From Inia geoffrensis (lineage: Eukaryota; Chordata; Mammalia; Artiodactyla; Iniidae), in contig CM070910.1 in assembly GCA_036417435.1 (NCBI GenBank), positions 19,285,501 through 19,349,500 on the forward strand: a stretch of 64,000 nucleotides of DNA, read 5' to 3'. The position numbers were made by a program, and so were the translations under genes. The notes under the pieces were generated by a model. That model searched no databases, was not told the origin of the DNA, and saw nothing but the letters and a program-made list of their open reading frames with translations. Shown piece after piece: positions 24,566 through 41,515 of this stretch (its first letter is position 1; the number at the start of each line of letters is the position of its first letter).

Positions 24566-26198
24566 AGAGAAATTTGAAATGGTCTTTTTTCCCAACAGTG
24601 TAATACCTGTTGACCAAAAAGTGAAAATATACATTGTATATTTATTTATCCAGGAAAAGGTGATATTATTTGTTTATTGTAATTTGTTTCTACTGTTTCA
24701 ATATCCTCGAATCACCTGTTAAATTCTACTGTAAACAGTTTCTCCTCTTGAACATACTGTCCGCAATTTGTCTATTGATATTTTTTGTTCTACCGTTTAT
24801 AATATACAAATTATATAATGTGTTAGAGTACCAAAAAGAACAGAGGAAACTGCCTCAGTGTATCCAGCAATAACTGCAGAATAAGCTATACAACCAAAGA
24901 GCTTTCACTTAAAGCCACTTGCTATGGATGCAATTGTTATGAAGGAAGAGAATAAGAAGCCGAATGTGCTGCTCAGAGTTAGCGAATTAGCAAGATATGC
25001 CCCTTCTCTCTTTATTTGCACACCCTCACCCCAAGACATTCCTGTATTTACTTCATACACACTCTCCTGCACTAAGGACATCTTCTTATTTAAGGTTACA
25101 GTGACCTGGTAAGCATAATGAGATCTGACACTTATTGAGCTCTATATACAGAACTGTCTCATTTCATGTGCACAATAACCTTACGGGACTGTTTTTGGAC
25201 ATTTTTACCTTGATGGCTCTCTAAACATGGCTGATTCCAGGAAACTTTGGGTCAGTCCTATCCCTCACCCCTGGAATCCACCCCTGCCCATCCTTTTTTC
25301 ATTTTTGCATCCTTATTCACTATTCAGCACCCCTGGTTACTTGTTATAGAGATGGTACCACAGAGCTGTCTGAGTGAATGTGATCTCCCACACTTGACCA
25401 CAGACCTCACAGGGATAGAATGTTTCCTTCTTTCTTTTCTTTAAAAAAAAAAAAAAGTCCTCCTTTGCAGTCTTTATTTTTCTGCACTGAAGGAGCTGGG
25501 GTGGGGGGGGAAATGACATATTTATAATCTCCTCAACTACAGTTTCATGTGGAGTAGACACTTTAAGCTGGAAATTCATTTTCTCTGAGAAAGGACCTTT
25601 ATTTCAAGTTGGTAACAAGCACAAATATAGAGGTGCAGTTGCTCAGATCCAGGGAAGAATCATATCAAATGAGAAAATGCTTGACGCAGAATTTCCAGGG
25701 GAATGTGGAGAGCAGGTGAGTTGGAAGCAAGAGAAGTTAAATAGGCTTCTATTGTTCAAGGGCTTTTTGGTGTTTAAGAGATAAAAGCTATGAGTTCTTG
25801 GTGAGTTCAAGGTGCCAGACTGTGGACAGAGTGCATGGGCTGCTGAAGTGAAGGTGAAGGACACAGAGTTGAGATCAACGACCTATGAGGGTAGGTATCA
25901 ATGGGTCACGCACATGAATGCTGGAATCACGCAAGAGTACTGAAAGGAAGACTCTCAGTAGTGAGAATGAGTTTTCAGTGACAGAAGAGTCTCCTGCAAG
26001 CTGCTAAATGACTGCAGCAATGTTGGGAAGAACATAGCTGGGCCAGATGATATAAACCTACCTCACAGGAGAGAGGAATGCATGTGGGTGGCCCATGTGA
26101 TTTAAAAATAAACAATCAAACTCTTAGAGGAAAACATAGGCAGAACACTCTATGACATAAATCACAGCAAGATCCTTTTTGACCCACCTCCTAGAGAA

Positions 26199-27017
26199 AT
26201 GGAAATAAAAACAAAAATAAACAAATGGGACCTAATGAAACTTCAAAGCTTTTCCACAGCAAAGGAAACCATAAACAAGACCAAAAGACAACCCTCAGAA
26301 TGGGAGAAAATATTTGCAAATGAAGCAACTGACAAAGGATTAATCTCCAAAATTTATAAGCAGCTCATGCGGCTCAATAACAAAGAAACAAACAACCCAA
26401 TCCAAAAATGGGCAGAAGACCTAAATAGACATTTCTCCAAAGAAGATATACAGACTGCCAACAAACACATGAAAGAATGCTCAACATCATTAATCATTAG
26501 AGAAATGCAAATCAAAACTACAATGAGATATCATCTCAAACCAGTCAGAATGGCCATCATCAAAAAATCTAGAAACAATAAATGCTGGAGAGGGTGTGGA
26601 GAAAAGGGAACACTCCTGCACTGCTGGTGGGAATGTGAATTGGTACAGCCACTATGGAGAACCGTATGGAGCTTCCTTAAAAAACTACAAATTGAACTAC
26701 CATACGACCCAGCAATCCCACTACTGCGCATATACCCTGAGAAAACCATAATTCAAAAAGAGTCATGTACCAAAATGTTCATTGCAGCTCTATTTACAAT
26801 AGCCCAGAGATGGAAACAACCTAAGTGTCCATCATCGGATGAATGGATAAAGAAGATGTGGCACATATATACAATGGAATATTACTCAGCCATAAAAAGA
26901 AACGAAATTGAGCTATTGGTAATGAGGTGGATAGACCTAGAGTCTGTCATACAGAGTGAAGTAAGTCAGAAAGAGAAAGACAAATACCGTATGCTAACAC
27001 ATATATATGGAATTTAA
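26199..27017 (+). pseudogene. L1 ORF2p C-terminal fragment, open 272 codons
   Basis: The open frame covers only the C-terminal region of L1 ORF2p, downstream of the reverse transcriptase domain. The conserved cysteine-rich segment ([17 protein letters not shown]) lies near residues 129-146. The natural ORF2 stop follows the terminal HIYGI. The first ATG is an accidental internal methionine, so this is a truncated retrotransposon remnant and not a host gene. The intact frame indicates a fairly young insertion. Confidence 0.93.
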
Positions 27018-27390
27018 GGGGAAAAAAAATGTCATGAAGAACCTAGGGGTAAGACAGGAAAAAAGACACAGACCTACTGGAGAGTAGACTTGAGGATATG
27101 GGGAGGGGGAAGGGTGAGCTGTGACAGGGTGAGAGAGAGGCACGGACATATATACACTAACAAACGTAAGGTAGATAGCTAGTGGGAAGCAGCCACATGG
27201 CACAGGGATATCGGCTCGGTGCTTTGTGACCACCTAGAGGGGTGGGATAGGGAGGGTGGGAGGGAGGGAGACGCAAGAGGGAAGAGATATGGGAACATAT
27301 GTATATGTATAACTGATTCACTTTGTTATAAAGCAGAAACTAACACACCATTGTAAAGCAATTATACCCCAATAAAGATGTTAAAAAAAA

Positions 27391-27730
27391 TAAAAAGACA
27401 CAGACCTACTAGAGAATGGACTTGAGGATATGGGGAGGGGGAAGGGTAAGCTGTGACAAAGCGAGAGAGTGGCATGGACATATATACCCTACCAAACGTA
27501 AAACAGATAGCTAGTGGGAAGCAGCCTCATAGCACAGGGAGATTAGCTCGGTGCTTTGTGACCACCTAGAGGGGTGGGATAGGGAGGGTAGGAGGGAGGG
27601 AGACGCAAGAGGGAAGAGATATGGGAACATATGTATATGTATAACTGATTCACTTTGTTATAAAGCAGAACTAACACACCATTGTAAAACAATTATACTC
27701 CAATAAAGATGTAAAAAAAATGAAATTAAA
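27391..27730 (+). repeat. Second L1 3' UTR copy
   Basis: It starts AAAGACACAGACCTACTAGA directly after the A-rich tail of the first 3' UTR and parallels positions 27064-27380. About 20-25 substitutions separate the copies (for example AGAGTAGACTT against AGAATGGACTT). It ends AATAAAGATG plus A-tail. Confidence 0.92.
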
Positions 27731-28264
27731 TAAAAATAAACAATCAATAGATCCTTGGGTTAGGAAAGTATCTAACGCAAATTTGAATAAGTCCTGGCTT
27801 TGTTACTAATGAATGTTATGGTCTTAGGCAGGTCATTTTATTTCCCCGGGACTTTGTTTTCTCATTTGCAACGTGAAACCTATAGCACAAGCTGAACTTT
27901 TATCTTAACCATGAATTGCATTTTTATTTTATGTTACTAAGTTTTAGATTCAAAAGTCTTCACCTTATTAACTGATTTCATGTACGTGTTCAACTTTCAT
28001 CAGCTAAGAAGGGCTAACTGATGGCAGTTTAACAAAAGCAAATGAAAGCTAGTTATACATACTGTTTACTTGTTCTCTGAAACACTGCTGTGAGTAAATA
28101 ACATGGTAGTGATTAACATTCCGATTTTATAAATAAAACTGAGGTGAATGTATATTATTTCCCATAGTCTTTTATGCATTTATTCTTTCAAGTGATTAAA
28201 TGTACTTTCTGTAACCCATAAGCCTTTAACTACCTATATATTTCTATGTCTCTTCCAACAGACT

Positions 28265-28395
28265 ATAGGACCCTTGAGGAGAATAATAATAACAGTAATG
28301 AAATAATAACTATTATTATTATTTTAATTTATGTGTTCCTAGTGCCAAGACCAATGTCTGATACATAGCAGATGCATGAATTTATCAATGAATAA
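28265..28395 (+). repeat. L2 3' tail with internal (AAT)n expansion
   Basis: GTGTTCCTAGTGCCAAGACC, ACATAGCAGATGCATGAA and ATCAATGAATAAATGG are L2 3' end blocks. They are preceded by an irregular AAT/ATT-rich stretch at 28280-28326. Confidence 0.5.
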
Positions 28396-28399
28396 ATGG

Positions 28400-31300
28400 T
28401 CATGTCTTCATTAGAAAGCAAAATAAGTTACTTGGCAAAAAAAGAAATGCTCCCCCAAATCTCCTTGTCCTTCAGTTGCCAATTAAGGCTTTTATCTGAA
28501 TCATTTAGATATTTGCCTTGAATATTCAATTTGTTGGCCATGAAGTAACTAAAACAGATGATCCTAAAATCGATAAATGATATTTCTGATCACCAAGTTT
28601 CTGCTTGAGCCAATACTCTTCATAAAAACATTAATGCTGTATTTGGTACTACAATGCCTTAAGTTTAAGAAAGCAAAACTTCCCATGAGACTGGAGAAAA
28701 TTAAAATTATAATTTTTCATGAAAATTAAAAATGTAGACATTTATAGAAGACAATTAAGCATGAAAATTAGTAGAACTTGCACACATAAAGTACATAAAT
28801 ATTTCTACATAAGTTTAAAATCTAATGATAGCTCTTTGATGGATAAGACAGCTACATCATTTTGACAAGACTTTATGTCTCAGCCTGACTCCGATTTTCA
28901 ACTACAGCTTCTCTGAAAACTGACAACCTCTCCTACTGAGATGTTGCTTCCAAAATAATATCAGAACAGCATGCACTACGAGCTGATTTTTTCAGTGATT
29001 GTAGGTGCTTACTAAACTATTGTGTCCTCAGCCATGGTTTCCCAGCCCTCTGTGGTCTTTGCTGAAATTATGGCTTCTGACAAATTTGTTTATGATGACA
29101 CCACTCCAGCCACCTCCCAGAAAGTTATTAAAAATCCATAAAACCATCATTATATATTAGCTCCATAGACCACCAGGAGAAAAAATTGTAGTGTTTAAAG
29201 AGGAATGGCAACTGCAAAGCCACATGATAGAAACACAGAATAGAAGTTGCCATCACCATCTACCCTATGCAGGCCAGCTGCTTGTAAACTTTGTTCCAAA
29301 GCAAATGAAGTCACAGGGTGATTGATGGTATGGCAGAAGAATCAAGAGGCGTTCAAGGTTTCTCAAAATAATAAAGGTGTCTTGTTTTTTCATCTTTGTA
29401 TTTCACCTTAATCCTTTGTACATAGAACTTGTTAACTAAACACTGATTAAATAACTTAGAAAATGGCTTAATAAGTCTAGTCAATATAGAAAAAAATAAC
29501 AAAGATAGAAACACAAAAGTATGACAATCTGGGCCATTTTTGATAAGAGTGAGTGCTCTATGTTTTTCAACAGGCTTCAAGATTACTACTGTATCCCAGC
29601 ATATGTAACAGTTGACATTCACAATGATTACTTCGTATATTCAAGAAAAGTTCCTACTAAATTCAGCACTCTCTTTAAAAGATGCCAGGGAACTATATAA
29701 TATAATTTGCAAAGACCACCTTGTAACATGCTTAAAGTGTAAAAGGTTGGAGTTTAAAGAAGTCAACTCTCAAGTACCCAGGTTAGTCAGTCAAGAGAAT
29801 CAAGGTTCTTGGTAAACAAGGTAGGATGCGAACACTTTTTTAAAATCACAAATAGGGTAACTTATGACTGTGCCTGGATTTACTCTGTCCAGACACCCAC
29901 TCTTGCTAGTAATGTATGTGCTCTTGGCCAAAGTTCACAGCAAGTTGAACATATTAAATCTAAGTCCATGCTGTTTAAACATAAAGAATCATGATTTTTA
30001 AAATCTACTTATTGCAGGCCTGTTAATTACACCAAAATTCTCCTGGTCCTTCAGGATTGCAAAACTCAAGATATCTTTGACTCTTTGTCTCTAACTCTTT
30101 GGCACATCGAATTCTCCTATAAAGTATTCCTTTGAAGTACTTTTATTCTTCCTAATTATTTTAACAGCTTAGTACCTAGAATTCTACAAACATAAACTTT
30201 CATGGCTAGTTTTCTCCCTCCCCATCCAATGCAGCTTCCCCACACATTTCAGTAAGAATTCACTTTCTTTTAATTATCTTTGAATCGTATCAAACTCTGC
30301 TTTGACATTTCTTTCTTGAAATCAAAACTCTTTGGCTCATGCTTCAAGATTCCCCATTATTTGTCCTTCATATAGATAAACAGTCATGGAATCACAGAAT
30401 ATAAGAACACACATTTGAGTTGCTATCTTTATTATTAGTTCCCGGCCCACATTCTCCACTCCAGCCAAGAAGACCTGCTTATTTTATTCCCCATGGGGAC
30501 ATTCTTACTACTGCTTTTATCTTTTACAAATGCCATATTAAAAAACTAAGCAAAATTCCCTTTTCTCCAGCTTTTTTCTAGCTAATTACACTCACCAATA
30601 TTTTCTTTCAGTGTTCCCTAAACACATATAAACTCATGTTTCTAAATGTCTATACTGTAATAATTTGTTTTTACTCATTTTACACGTGTTCAAACTGTAA
30701 TCCCTTTAGAGTGTAAAGAACTTAGTAACTGAGACCAAGTCTTCAAATTTCATATAAACAGTTTTTGGGATAGTAAATTTTTTACTAGAATTGTAAATGT
30801 GCTGTGATGATTTTTCTACTTTTATACTGTTTATTTATTTATCTATAAAGTGGTATAGTATGTAATGAAAAAACTTACTGCAAAAAAACTTACTTACTGT
30901 GGCTTTGCAGGAAATTCATAACAGGCTGAGTGACCACCCAGATCAGTAGTTTGCTGGTAATGGGCTATGGGAATTTACACTTGACTCTCTCTTACTCAGT
31001 TTTATCATATATAGTCAAACCTTGAGGACACAAAGCTGGGATGCTAAGATGAATTAAATAATCAAAGTCCCACAACTTATTGATAAGGCAGATTTAAGCT
31101 AAATATTCTACATTTAAAAGGAAACAAAAAACAAAGTCTTACTCTTAGAATAATAATAATAACAATATTAAAAATTACCAAGCATAAAAGAAAGGAGATG
31201 TAGCCTAGTATCAGCTCATATTTTTAAAAAGACTTTTGGATAATAACTTATTTAAGATCTACTTGAGTTATCTATGATTATAAGGGAACTAAAAATTAGA

Positions 31301-34300
31301 ATATATGGGTGAAGGAACTGGTGAGGTATGGCATAAAAGAGAGAGAGTTCATTGATAATAAATATCACATGGAAGAGAAATTTGAATTGCTTGGATGATT
31401 CCCAGTAGTTGATAGAAACTTCAGGGAGTCAGGTCATTAAATAGAAAAACTGACTAATAGGTGAAATTTTGCCTCTGAATTTAAGTTGTATATTCTCCAA
31501 CTCTCATTAGAAATCCTAATCACAATTAGGAAATTTAGAGCATATGGGAACGACTTCTGGGCAAAGATAATAATGGTGTTTTAAGCATCTTTAACTGGTT
31601 GGCCTAAATAACCTTTCAAGACATTCTACTCCTTATATTGTGATAAAACAGAGCATTTATTAAGGTGACTTACTGTGAAAATAGTTTGGAATCGAGATAA
31701 GAAAGGTATAAAGAAAGTTGCTAGTGCATATATAGAAAAATATGATATTTAGTAGAAATAAAATTCTTATATGTAATTGCATTAGCTAAAGTAATAGTTA
31801 ACTGATGGTCTTACGATTTAGGAGGATTTTCCCCTGATGCCTTTAGACTTTGAGAGTGTTTTATATCAAATAGAGCAAAGCTTCTAAAAAAAAAAAGATC
31901 AGATTTTGAAGAGAAGCCAAAGAAGGCCAATCTCATGTAAAGTGTAAGCAAATGTCCAAAAAAAAAGGTGCACCACAATGAAAACATAACTGTAAACAAA
32001 AGCGTACAGCAGCATCACTAAATCCCTTATCACATACTCCTCTGACACTATGAGACAAAATATTAAGAGACAAAGGTTTAAAACAAATGAAAATGTATTC
32101 AACCCCAAAACTTAACTTTTTGAAGCCACAAACTCAAAGAATATTCTTTCTGGACTCATCCAAAAAAAGCTTTGATTTAATCAACTAAAATTATTTTTTG
32201 AGTATTGTTTTCTACAATTTTTTCAAATGATAAATTTGGTTTTTTGATGGGGAATCTACATTTATCAGAAGGATGGAATACGGTGTCCTTGGCCGAGATA
32301 TTCTTCACAGAAGTAGGCTATTTTTGTATTCTATGATTAGCATATTTAAAGACACATGCCAGGTGAGCAGCTTGCTCCAAAGTGCACTCGATTTCTCTTT
32401 GTGGACAAGGCTCTGTTGCTTCAGTACCCTCCCTTTGACAGATCATAATTCAATATTCCTCTCAGGAAATAATCCTGAAAAATCTTCTGGAGAGCCTGTT
32501 GCTGGTAACTTCATGTGAACTGATCCTCTTTTTATGTCAGGTAAACTGACAGTTATGACAAGAGGACAAGTGTGGCACAAATGACGTGGTAGAAGATTGA
32601 AAAGTATGTAAAAGAATATAACAACTGAATTCTAACTGATTAAAACAAAACCAGAAAACACCTCCAAGCTTAACTTCAATATAAAGTAAAATAATAAAGG
32701 GATATAAAACTTTTGAAAGAATAGGATGCTCCATCTATGGTTTTAAAGTCAAGCAATATTAACCATAGAAATGAAGGTATGCTAATCTAGTCACCTATTA
32801 CTTTTGATGTTAACTATACTAGGCTAACTTCTAATAAAAGAAATTGTGATGATAAACTGACTAGAGAATGGCTAATTTGGAAAGGAGAGGTGAAGGTCAC
32901 CGGAGGTCCCAGAATTTCTAAACTCCAAATCGCTAATATCCAGACAATCTAGCTTCCTTTCTGAATAGTGCCCAGATGGCAGAGACAACACTGATATGTG
33001 GTCTTAGCTGCTTTTTGACAGGCAACTGTCACCAGTAGGTGACCCCATCAGTCTGAAGACAGGAAAATTACTAGATGATGCAAGAAAGTGCCTGCAGGCC
33101 AGTACACTATGGGTCCCTGAGAAGCAGGAGGGCAGAACCTCAGAAAAAATAAATTTTCAGTTGGAGCTTATACAAAGGACACTGTTATATTTCTTTGCAG
33201 ATAGAAGAAAATAAAAGCAATTTAGTTTCCACAGAACTATATCTAATAAGAGAGGAAACAAATTCTCTTTGAGAAGAAGTAAGATATATATAAAAGGCAA
33301 GGTGAATGGCATCATTTCTTGGTAATAAAATAGACACCAAAGCTAGCTCTAATGCTGTTCTATGAACACAATCTAGTCTGTAATCAACTATTATAATGCT
33401 ATCGGACATTATCCTTGCCACACGGCCCAAGTCAGAAGGCAGAAAGGGAACAAAGTAAAATCCAAACTAACACAAGGGTGGAATTTTAATATCAGCCCTT
33501 CCTCAACATAACTTGTAAACACAAGTCCAATTAATTTTCCAAAAAGACAACTCTAATTGTCAGAAAGCACTATTAGCAATTATTTTTAGCAAAAGGATGC
33601 AACTGGAAAACATATTGAAGCGGGGAGGGGGAATCTTTTCTCCACTCCTCTCCACCCCCAAAATAAAATGACATAATAAAATATAGAAAATAAAACTACC
33701 TGGTAAAAATGATGTATTACTTCTTCTTGAAGGAGGTATTTACACTTCTAATATCTATAATCAATTACCTAGCTCATTTGAGGGAGAATTATTAAATAAT
33801 TAAATAAATCACGTTCAATCTACTTTTTGCCATTCCCTTTTAGAGAGATCGCTCTAATGATAATTAACACATTTTTAACTTGGGCTTTCAAGATGGTCCA
33901 TCTAAGCACTGGAGGAAACTATACTAAACAAAAAAAATGTAGGAAATTAACATTAACCATAAAAATGTAAGGAGTTAAAATCTGAACTTAAATCTGTGTC
34001 TTAAAAGAGTAATATGTGATTTTGTTGAAAAAGAGGTAGGTAGTTCACTATGAAAAATTAAGATTCAGAAATAGGATTCAGTTTTTAAAACTCACAACAC
34101 TGCAACAGGAAGGTTGGGTTTTTTTTCCCAAAATCAAAGTCTGAAATTTCTACACAATTTTTGTTTGTCCTAAAATCTCTGCTCCCTTTAAAGTTAAAGC
34201 ATCAGTTTTCATTAACATAACCATATCACCATTTCAGTAAGAATGCTTCTTAATTTCTGTATCAGACTTCACACCAGTAACTGAATACTGTGTAACTGTT

Positions 34301-35230
34301 AAAAGAACGTGAAGTCATACCTATGGCCTTTCTGTTAATAATTTGATATTAAGAAATATAAATGCAGCAATACCTTCAAGATTCTCTTCCATATGCCAGC
34401 ATATACACGTGAATTGTCCTGGACATTAATTCGTAACCTGGGTCTCAATTTCTCTATAAACCTGAGGGAGTTAAAAGTAGATGACTCAAAAGTTTATTTT
34501 ATCCAACAATCAGTATAGGGTAAGATGAGAAGAGTAAAGAAAATCTATATATAATAAATTACTTGAGAATGCATGTCTGTAAGACTCTGTATAAATCAAA
34601 GTTTTTAACCTCAGGTAAAATCTATTTCACTTTTAAAAGCTATTTTAAACATGATATCTACTATCATTTTATTAGTAATTTATAATTTGTCTAACTTTAA
34701 ATTCTAATAAGCAAAGTCATTGTGTTAGAAAGCAAACAAACAAACAAACTAGAAACCAAAATTCAAATCCAAGAGGTCATCAGTGCTATTGCTCATAAGA
34801 CAAGATAACTCTTGGGGAGAGTGAGGGCATATGGACAATTTTAACATATTAAGTAGGAAAAAAATAATAAACTATTTAAATTATTTACTTTTGCTTTGTA
34901 TCTAAGGCACCCCAGAATTTAAAACATGAGTTTCTGATATATTGAGGGAGATGACTGCATTAATCCAATATTTACAGGTAAGTTATAAATGTGTAAGAAG
35001 GGGGCACACCAGAACAAAGAAGCACCTTCAGCTGTTCATGACAAGATAAAGCTTTCAAGTCCAGTTTAGGGGACAGCAGTTTGCTTTTTAGTTTTCGGTT
35101 TTTGTTTTTCTAACTGCTCACATTGGATTCGTCTATTTTGGAAAATCACAGCCAGTCACTTAAGGGTAGTATAACAGCTTGGGCAAATAAACACAAACTC
35201 AGAATATCAGGGCAAACAAATATGTAAGTC
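28400..35230. other. Intronic DNA without recognised elements
   Basis: About 7 kb of the GRM1 intron immediately downstream of the coding exon carries no SINE, L1 or LTR that I can recognise, apart from a short (CAAA)n run at about 34729-34750. It is AT-rich with many short homopolymers. The lack of young insertions next to the exon contrasts with the regions at 1-12 kb and 48-62 kb. No open frame looks genuine. Confidence 0.5.
34729..34750. repeat. (CAAA)n microsatellite
   Basis: A short tetranucleotide run of about five CAAA units in the GRM1 intron, about 0.75 kb from the splice donor. Confidence 0.85.
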
Positions 35231-35405
35231 CAAAAACTACAACTGGGCACTGTTCATGGAGAGTTTGGTGTCTTTTTGGTTCCTGCTACCCCCGGAAACA
35301 CCATGGGACAGTTTTCCTACACTATAATTATAGAAGGATGAGGATGCAAGGCAATGCCTGGATGGGCATGTACGGAGAAGGGTAAAGGCTCTTCCCACAG
35401 TGCTA

Positions 35406-38080
<2,675 letters not shown>

Positions 38081-41000
38081 ATGCGATCTAGGCTGTACAC
38101 TAGTGCCCTCTTTCTTCAGCACTATTTTACCGCAAGGAAAAAAGAGGGAGGAGGGAGGGAAAAAAACAAACAAACAAAAAAACAGGTCATCCCAGGCTTG
38201 TCTATTATCTCACGCATAAAAATCAGTCGTTTAATGGAGGGGGGAGGGGATAAAATCTAGGGATAAGTGGAGAATATTAATTCTTTTACTACTAGAGGGT
38301 TCTTAAAGAAGCTGCCAGCTATATGAATAGGCAGATCTGGAGAAAGGAGTGGGGAATGACTTAGGCTGCTTTACAGCGGATATTCCTTGTATGTATTTCA
38401 GGGACTCAAACACATTTTATCTTCCTGGAAGTAAAACTCCTACTGAGGGAAATAGAATAAATGCATCTGAAGACATCTATGCAGGCTCTACTGGTAGGTT
38501 GCAAGGGAAAGGGGGAAGAGGCTGCATGGGGTGGGAGGAGTGGAAGGAGAGGTAGGCACAACATGAATCAAGGGAAGCCAAATGAAGAGAGGCAAACCTT
38601 GGCTACATTTTCCAGGTCAAGATGTAACTAAATTGAGAATGAGAGTCAGGTCACATGAAAACACTGGAGTTTAAAAACACTTATACAAATTCCTCTCAGG
38701 CTGCCATCACCCTCCTGGACAGGTCTACAGTGTTGCTTCTTACAGGGTGAAAAGTGGAAGTTAAATCACATTCCTCTGGGAACACGTTGGCTGAGCAGAA
38801 TGTGCCCCAGCTTCTTCAGAGGAGAAAGACAAGTGACAGTGTGCCTTTCCACTCCTGCTCAAAGCTTTCTACTTGCGCCATGTGCAGAGAACAGAGATCA
38901 GCATATTTGGGTCCCCTTATAATCACCTTGGAGGGGACAAACTGCATGAGGCAGTGTTAAAACCTTTTTAGCATGTTCCATGAAACAGGACAGGAAATGC
39001 CTCCAGTCAGGAACAGAAGCTCTTTCTTGCTCTGACTTTGGTCTTTTTTCCAAGTGTCAGAGTTTTCTGGATTTTTCTTAAGTAATCTAAAGAGTATAGG
39101 AATTTTTTTTTTCTTTTTCAGCAACTAATGCATGGAACCAGGTACATATCCTTTAGGCCTAAAAGATCTCAGTTTTGGAAGTAACTATATGTTTACTCAA
39201 GGAAAATAAGAGGTAAGTTTCTCTCTTACACATAGGGTAAAACAGTTCTCTAGTTGTACCCTTAGGAAGATGTCAACTTTAAGAGCAAGCCACAGGTGTT
39301 CACGGTGTCCCACAGTATCTCACTTCGTCTATTAGCCATTTAAACTCCATTTTAGATAACTCTATTCTAGTAAGTTAGGCCCTAAACATGATTTTCCTGG
39401 AATATTTCATAGATACAATGAATGTACAAAGATTTCAGTGCATATATAAACCATCAAATATGATTTGCAGGATTAGAGAAAGCAATGTCTCTGAAGTTCA
39501 CATTTAGCTCTAATATATGCTTCTCAAAGAAATATTTTTAATATACCACATTGACATATGTTAGAAAAGATTCTGCTACTGAAGGAATAATTAAATATTC
39601 AGACTTATTTGTTCTCAGTACAGTCCAAGTAAAACCTACACATTCAGGTTGGCTGAAACAAAACATTTTAAGGAGAACAACTTGTGATCATAACATAGAG
39701 TATTTATGCATATACATGAACTATATGATAGATGTTAAGGAAATTTTTAACTTCAACTGCGTCAATTTGAAATTATCATTTAAATGTATTGACAATTATT
39801 TAAGACCAAACTTTAGAAGGCACAAAAACAAAAATCAGTCAAGAAGAAGGCACAAGAAGGTAAAAGACAAGATGATCCAAATATGCTTCATATCCAAATA
39901 TGCTTAATTTCTGGAAATTAAGACTTTACCAAGGAAAACATGATGTAACACATGTGGAGACATGTTAGAGAAGGTTCTATTAGTAGAGCTGAAGAGAATG
40001 ACTAAAAGACTGAATTACATACAAATTAACAAATACAGGTCAATAGCTACTCTATTACAGAATGTTAAAGTGTATGAATCCAGAAGTACTATCAGTATGA
40101 ATATTTATTCAGTGCTGGTAGGGTACTATCTTACATTCAGTATGTGATGTGCAGCAGGGCAAAAAGTGTTAGGGGTAATTTGGTTTGGGAAATCTGTTTA
40201 ATAAAAAAATATACTGGAGATCGAGCAGAAGGCTATCAAACATACTATCTCAAGACAATGATTTAAATGCGTTGCTATAACAATAAGGACAACAAAATGC
40301 TCATTAGCCTTATATGGTAATAAAACAGATATTGCCCATAAACAAAACTGTGATCACCTTCTTTAGGAATGTGTACACAATTCTCATTGCTCTCCATCAT
40401 AAAGAACATCATAGAGGAGCTGGTCTAGATAACAAATGAACAAAAGGTTGCAAAGTTTTCCACATGAAATCAGTTAAAAATTCAGACTCTTCAAATGAGA
40501 AAAGTAAGAGGTGAGCAAGAACAAGGCTTAAAGAAAGAAAGACAGAGAAAAGAAGGGAGAAGCCAGGCACATATTCCAAATTTGAGGGTATGCCAATGGG
40601 TATTTTGAAAACTAAAGTTTACACAGTCATTGGAATATGGAAGTGAAGTACACACAAGAAGTAATAAACTCACTACTGAAAAGGTGGCACTGAGTGAAAA
40701 TAGAAATAGGATTAAAGAAGGTCTTTGTAGAAAACTGATTTGTCGATTATTGATATGTAATGTATTGCTAAGGGAATATAATGGATGTTCAAGGTAGATC
40801 TGCATTGTGGGAGCAAATATCATGCTTCTCTATAAAATATCATCCTCTGTGGACAACTGACTTAATCTAGTGTGACATTTCTTACATTCTTATATTTAAT
40901 TCATGGGTTCAGCAAGATAATTTAAGCCCCAGTGAGAAATTTCAGTTTATTTATCCAATTTGGCTATCTACATTGCTTAAATCAAGAGGGAAATTGCCTA

Positions 41001-41389
41001 TCTTCATTGACTTCATGTTCTGATCAAAAACAATACAAATTGCAAAATAAAACCTTTTCCTTTCAGAAATTCAAAACATTTTTATAAAACATGGTTGATT
41101 TAAAAAGTAAACAAAATATTTTGAAAGAACTAAAATAAGCCAAATTTATTACATATATTCAATTGTTTCATTAACCTTATAAATTAGGCTATAACCATTT
41201 ATGCAGAGATAGAAGCAAAAGTATCAGCTTCCATAAGCAATTAGAACTCATCAATGGCTCTGTGGACTAATGAGGATGGACTAGAAAACATACATTTGGC
41301 TACATGCTGTTCTGCCACAACTGTCCAAACATTTATTTTTAAAGTATTAAAATACAATTGAGGAAAATAAGGCAAGCACAGCTACTTTG

Positions 41390-41515
41390 GAAGCTCAATG
41401 AGGGCCACAATTACTGTCTGTTTTATTCCCCTCTGTATCCCTAGTGTCTAAAACAATACAGACATCTGGTTCATGATAGGTGCTAAAATATTTGTTGAAT
41501 AAATAAATGGATACA
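41390..41515 (+). repeat. L2 3' tail
   Basis: GAAGCTCAATGAGGGCCACA, ATCCCTAGTGTCTAAAAC and TTTGTTGAATAAATAAATGG match the sense L2 3' end. Confidence 0.65.

Larger units (their letters stand above)
26120..27730 (+). mobile_element. 5'-truncated L1 with two tandem 3' UTRs
   Basis: The insertion carries the ORF2 C-terminal region, a 3' UTR with poly(A) signal and short A-tail (to about 27390), then a second diverged copy of the same 3' UTR. One perfect 17-bp duplication, TAAAAATAAACAATCAA, at 26103-26119 and 27731-27747 brackets the whole composite. It is dead because ORF1 and the ORF2 endonuclease and reverse transcriptase domains are absent. Confidence 0.93.

Noticed and set aside
39551..39907. 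118-codon open frame in the upstream flank
   Set aside because: AT-rich, no family resemblance, no splice or promoter context, and a length expected by chance in 64 kb.
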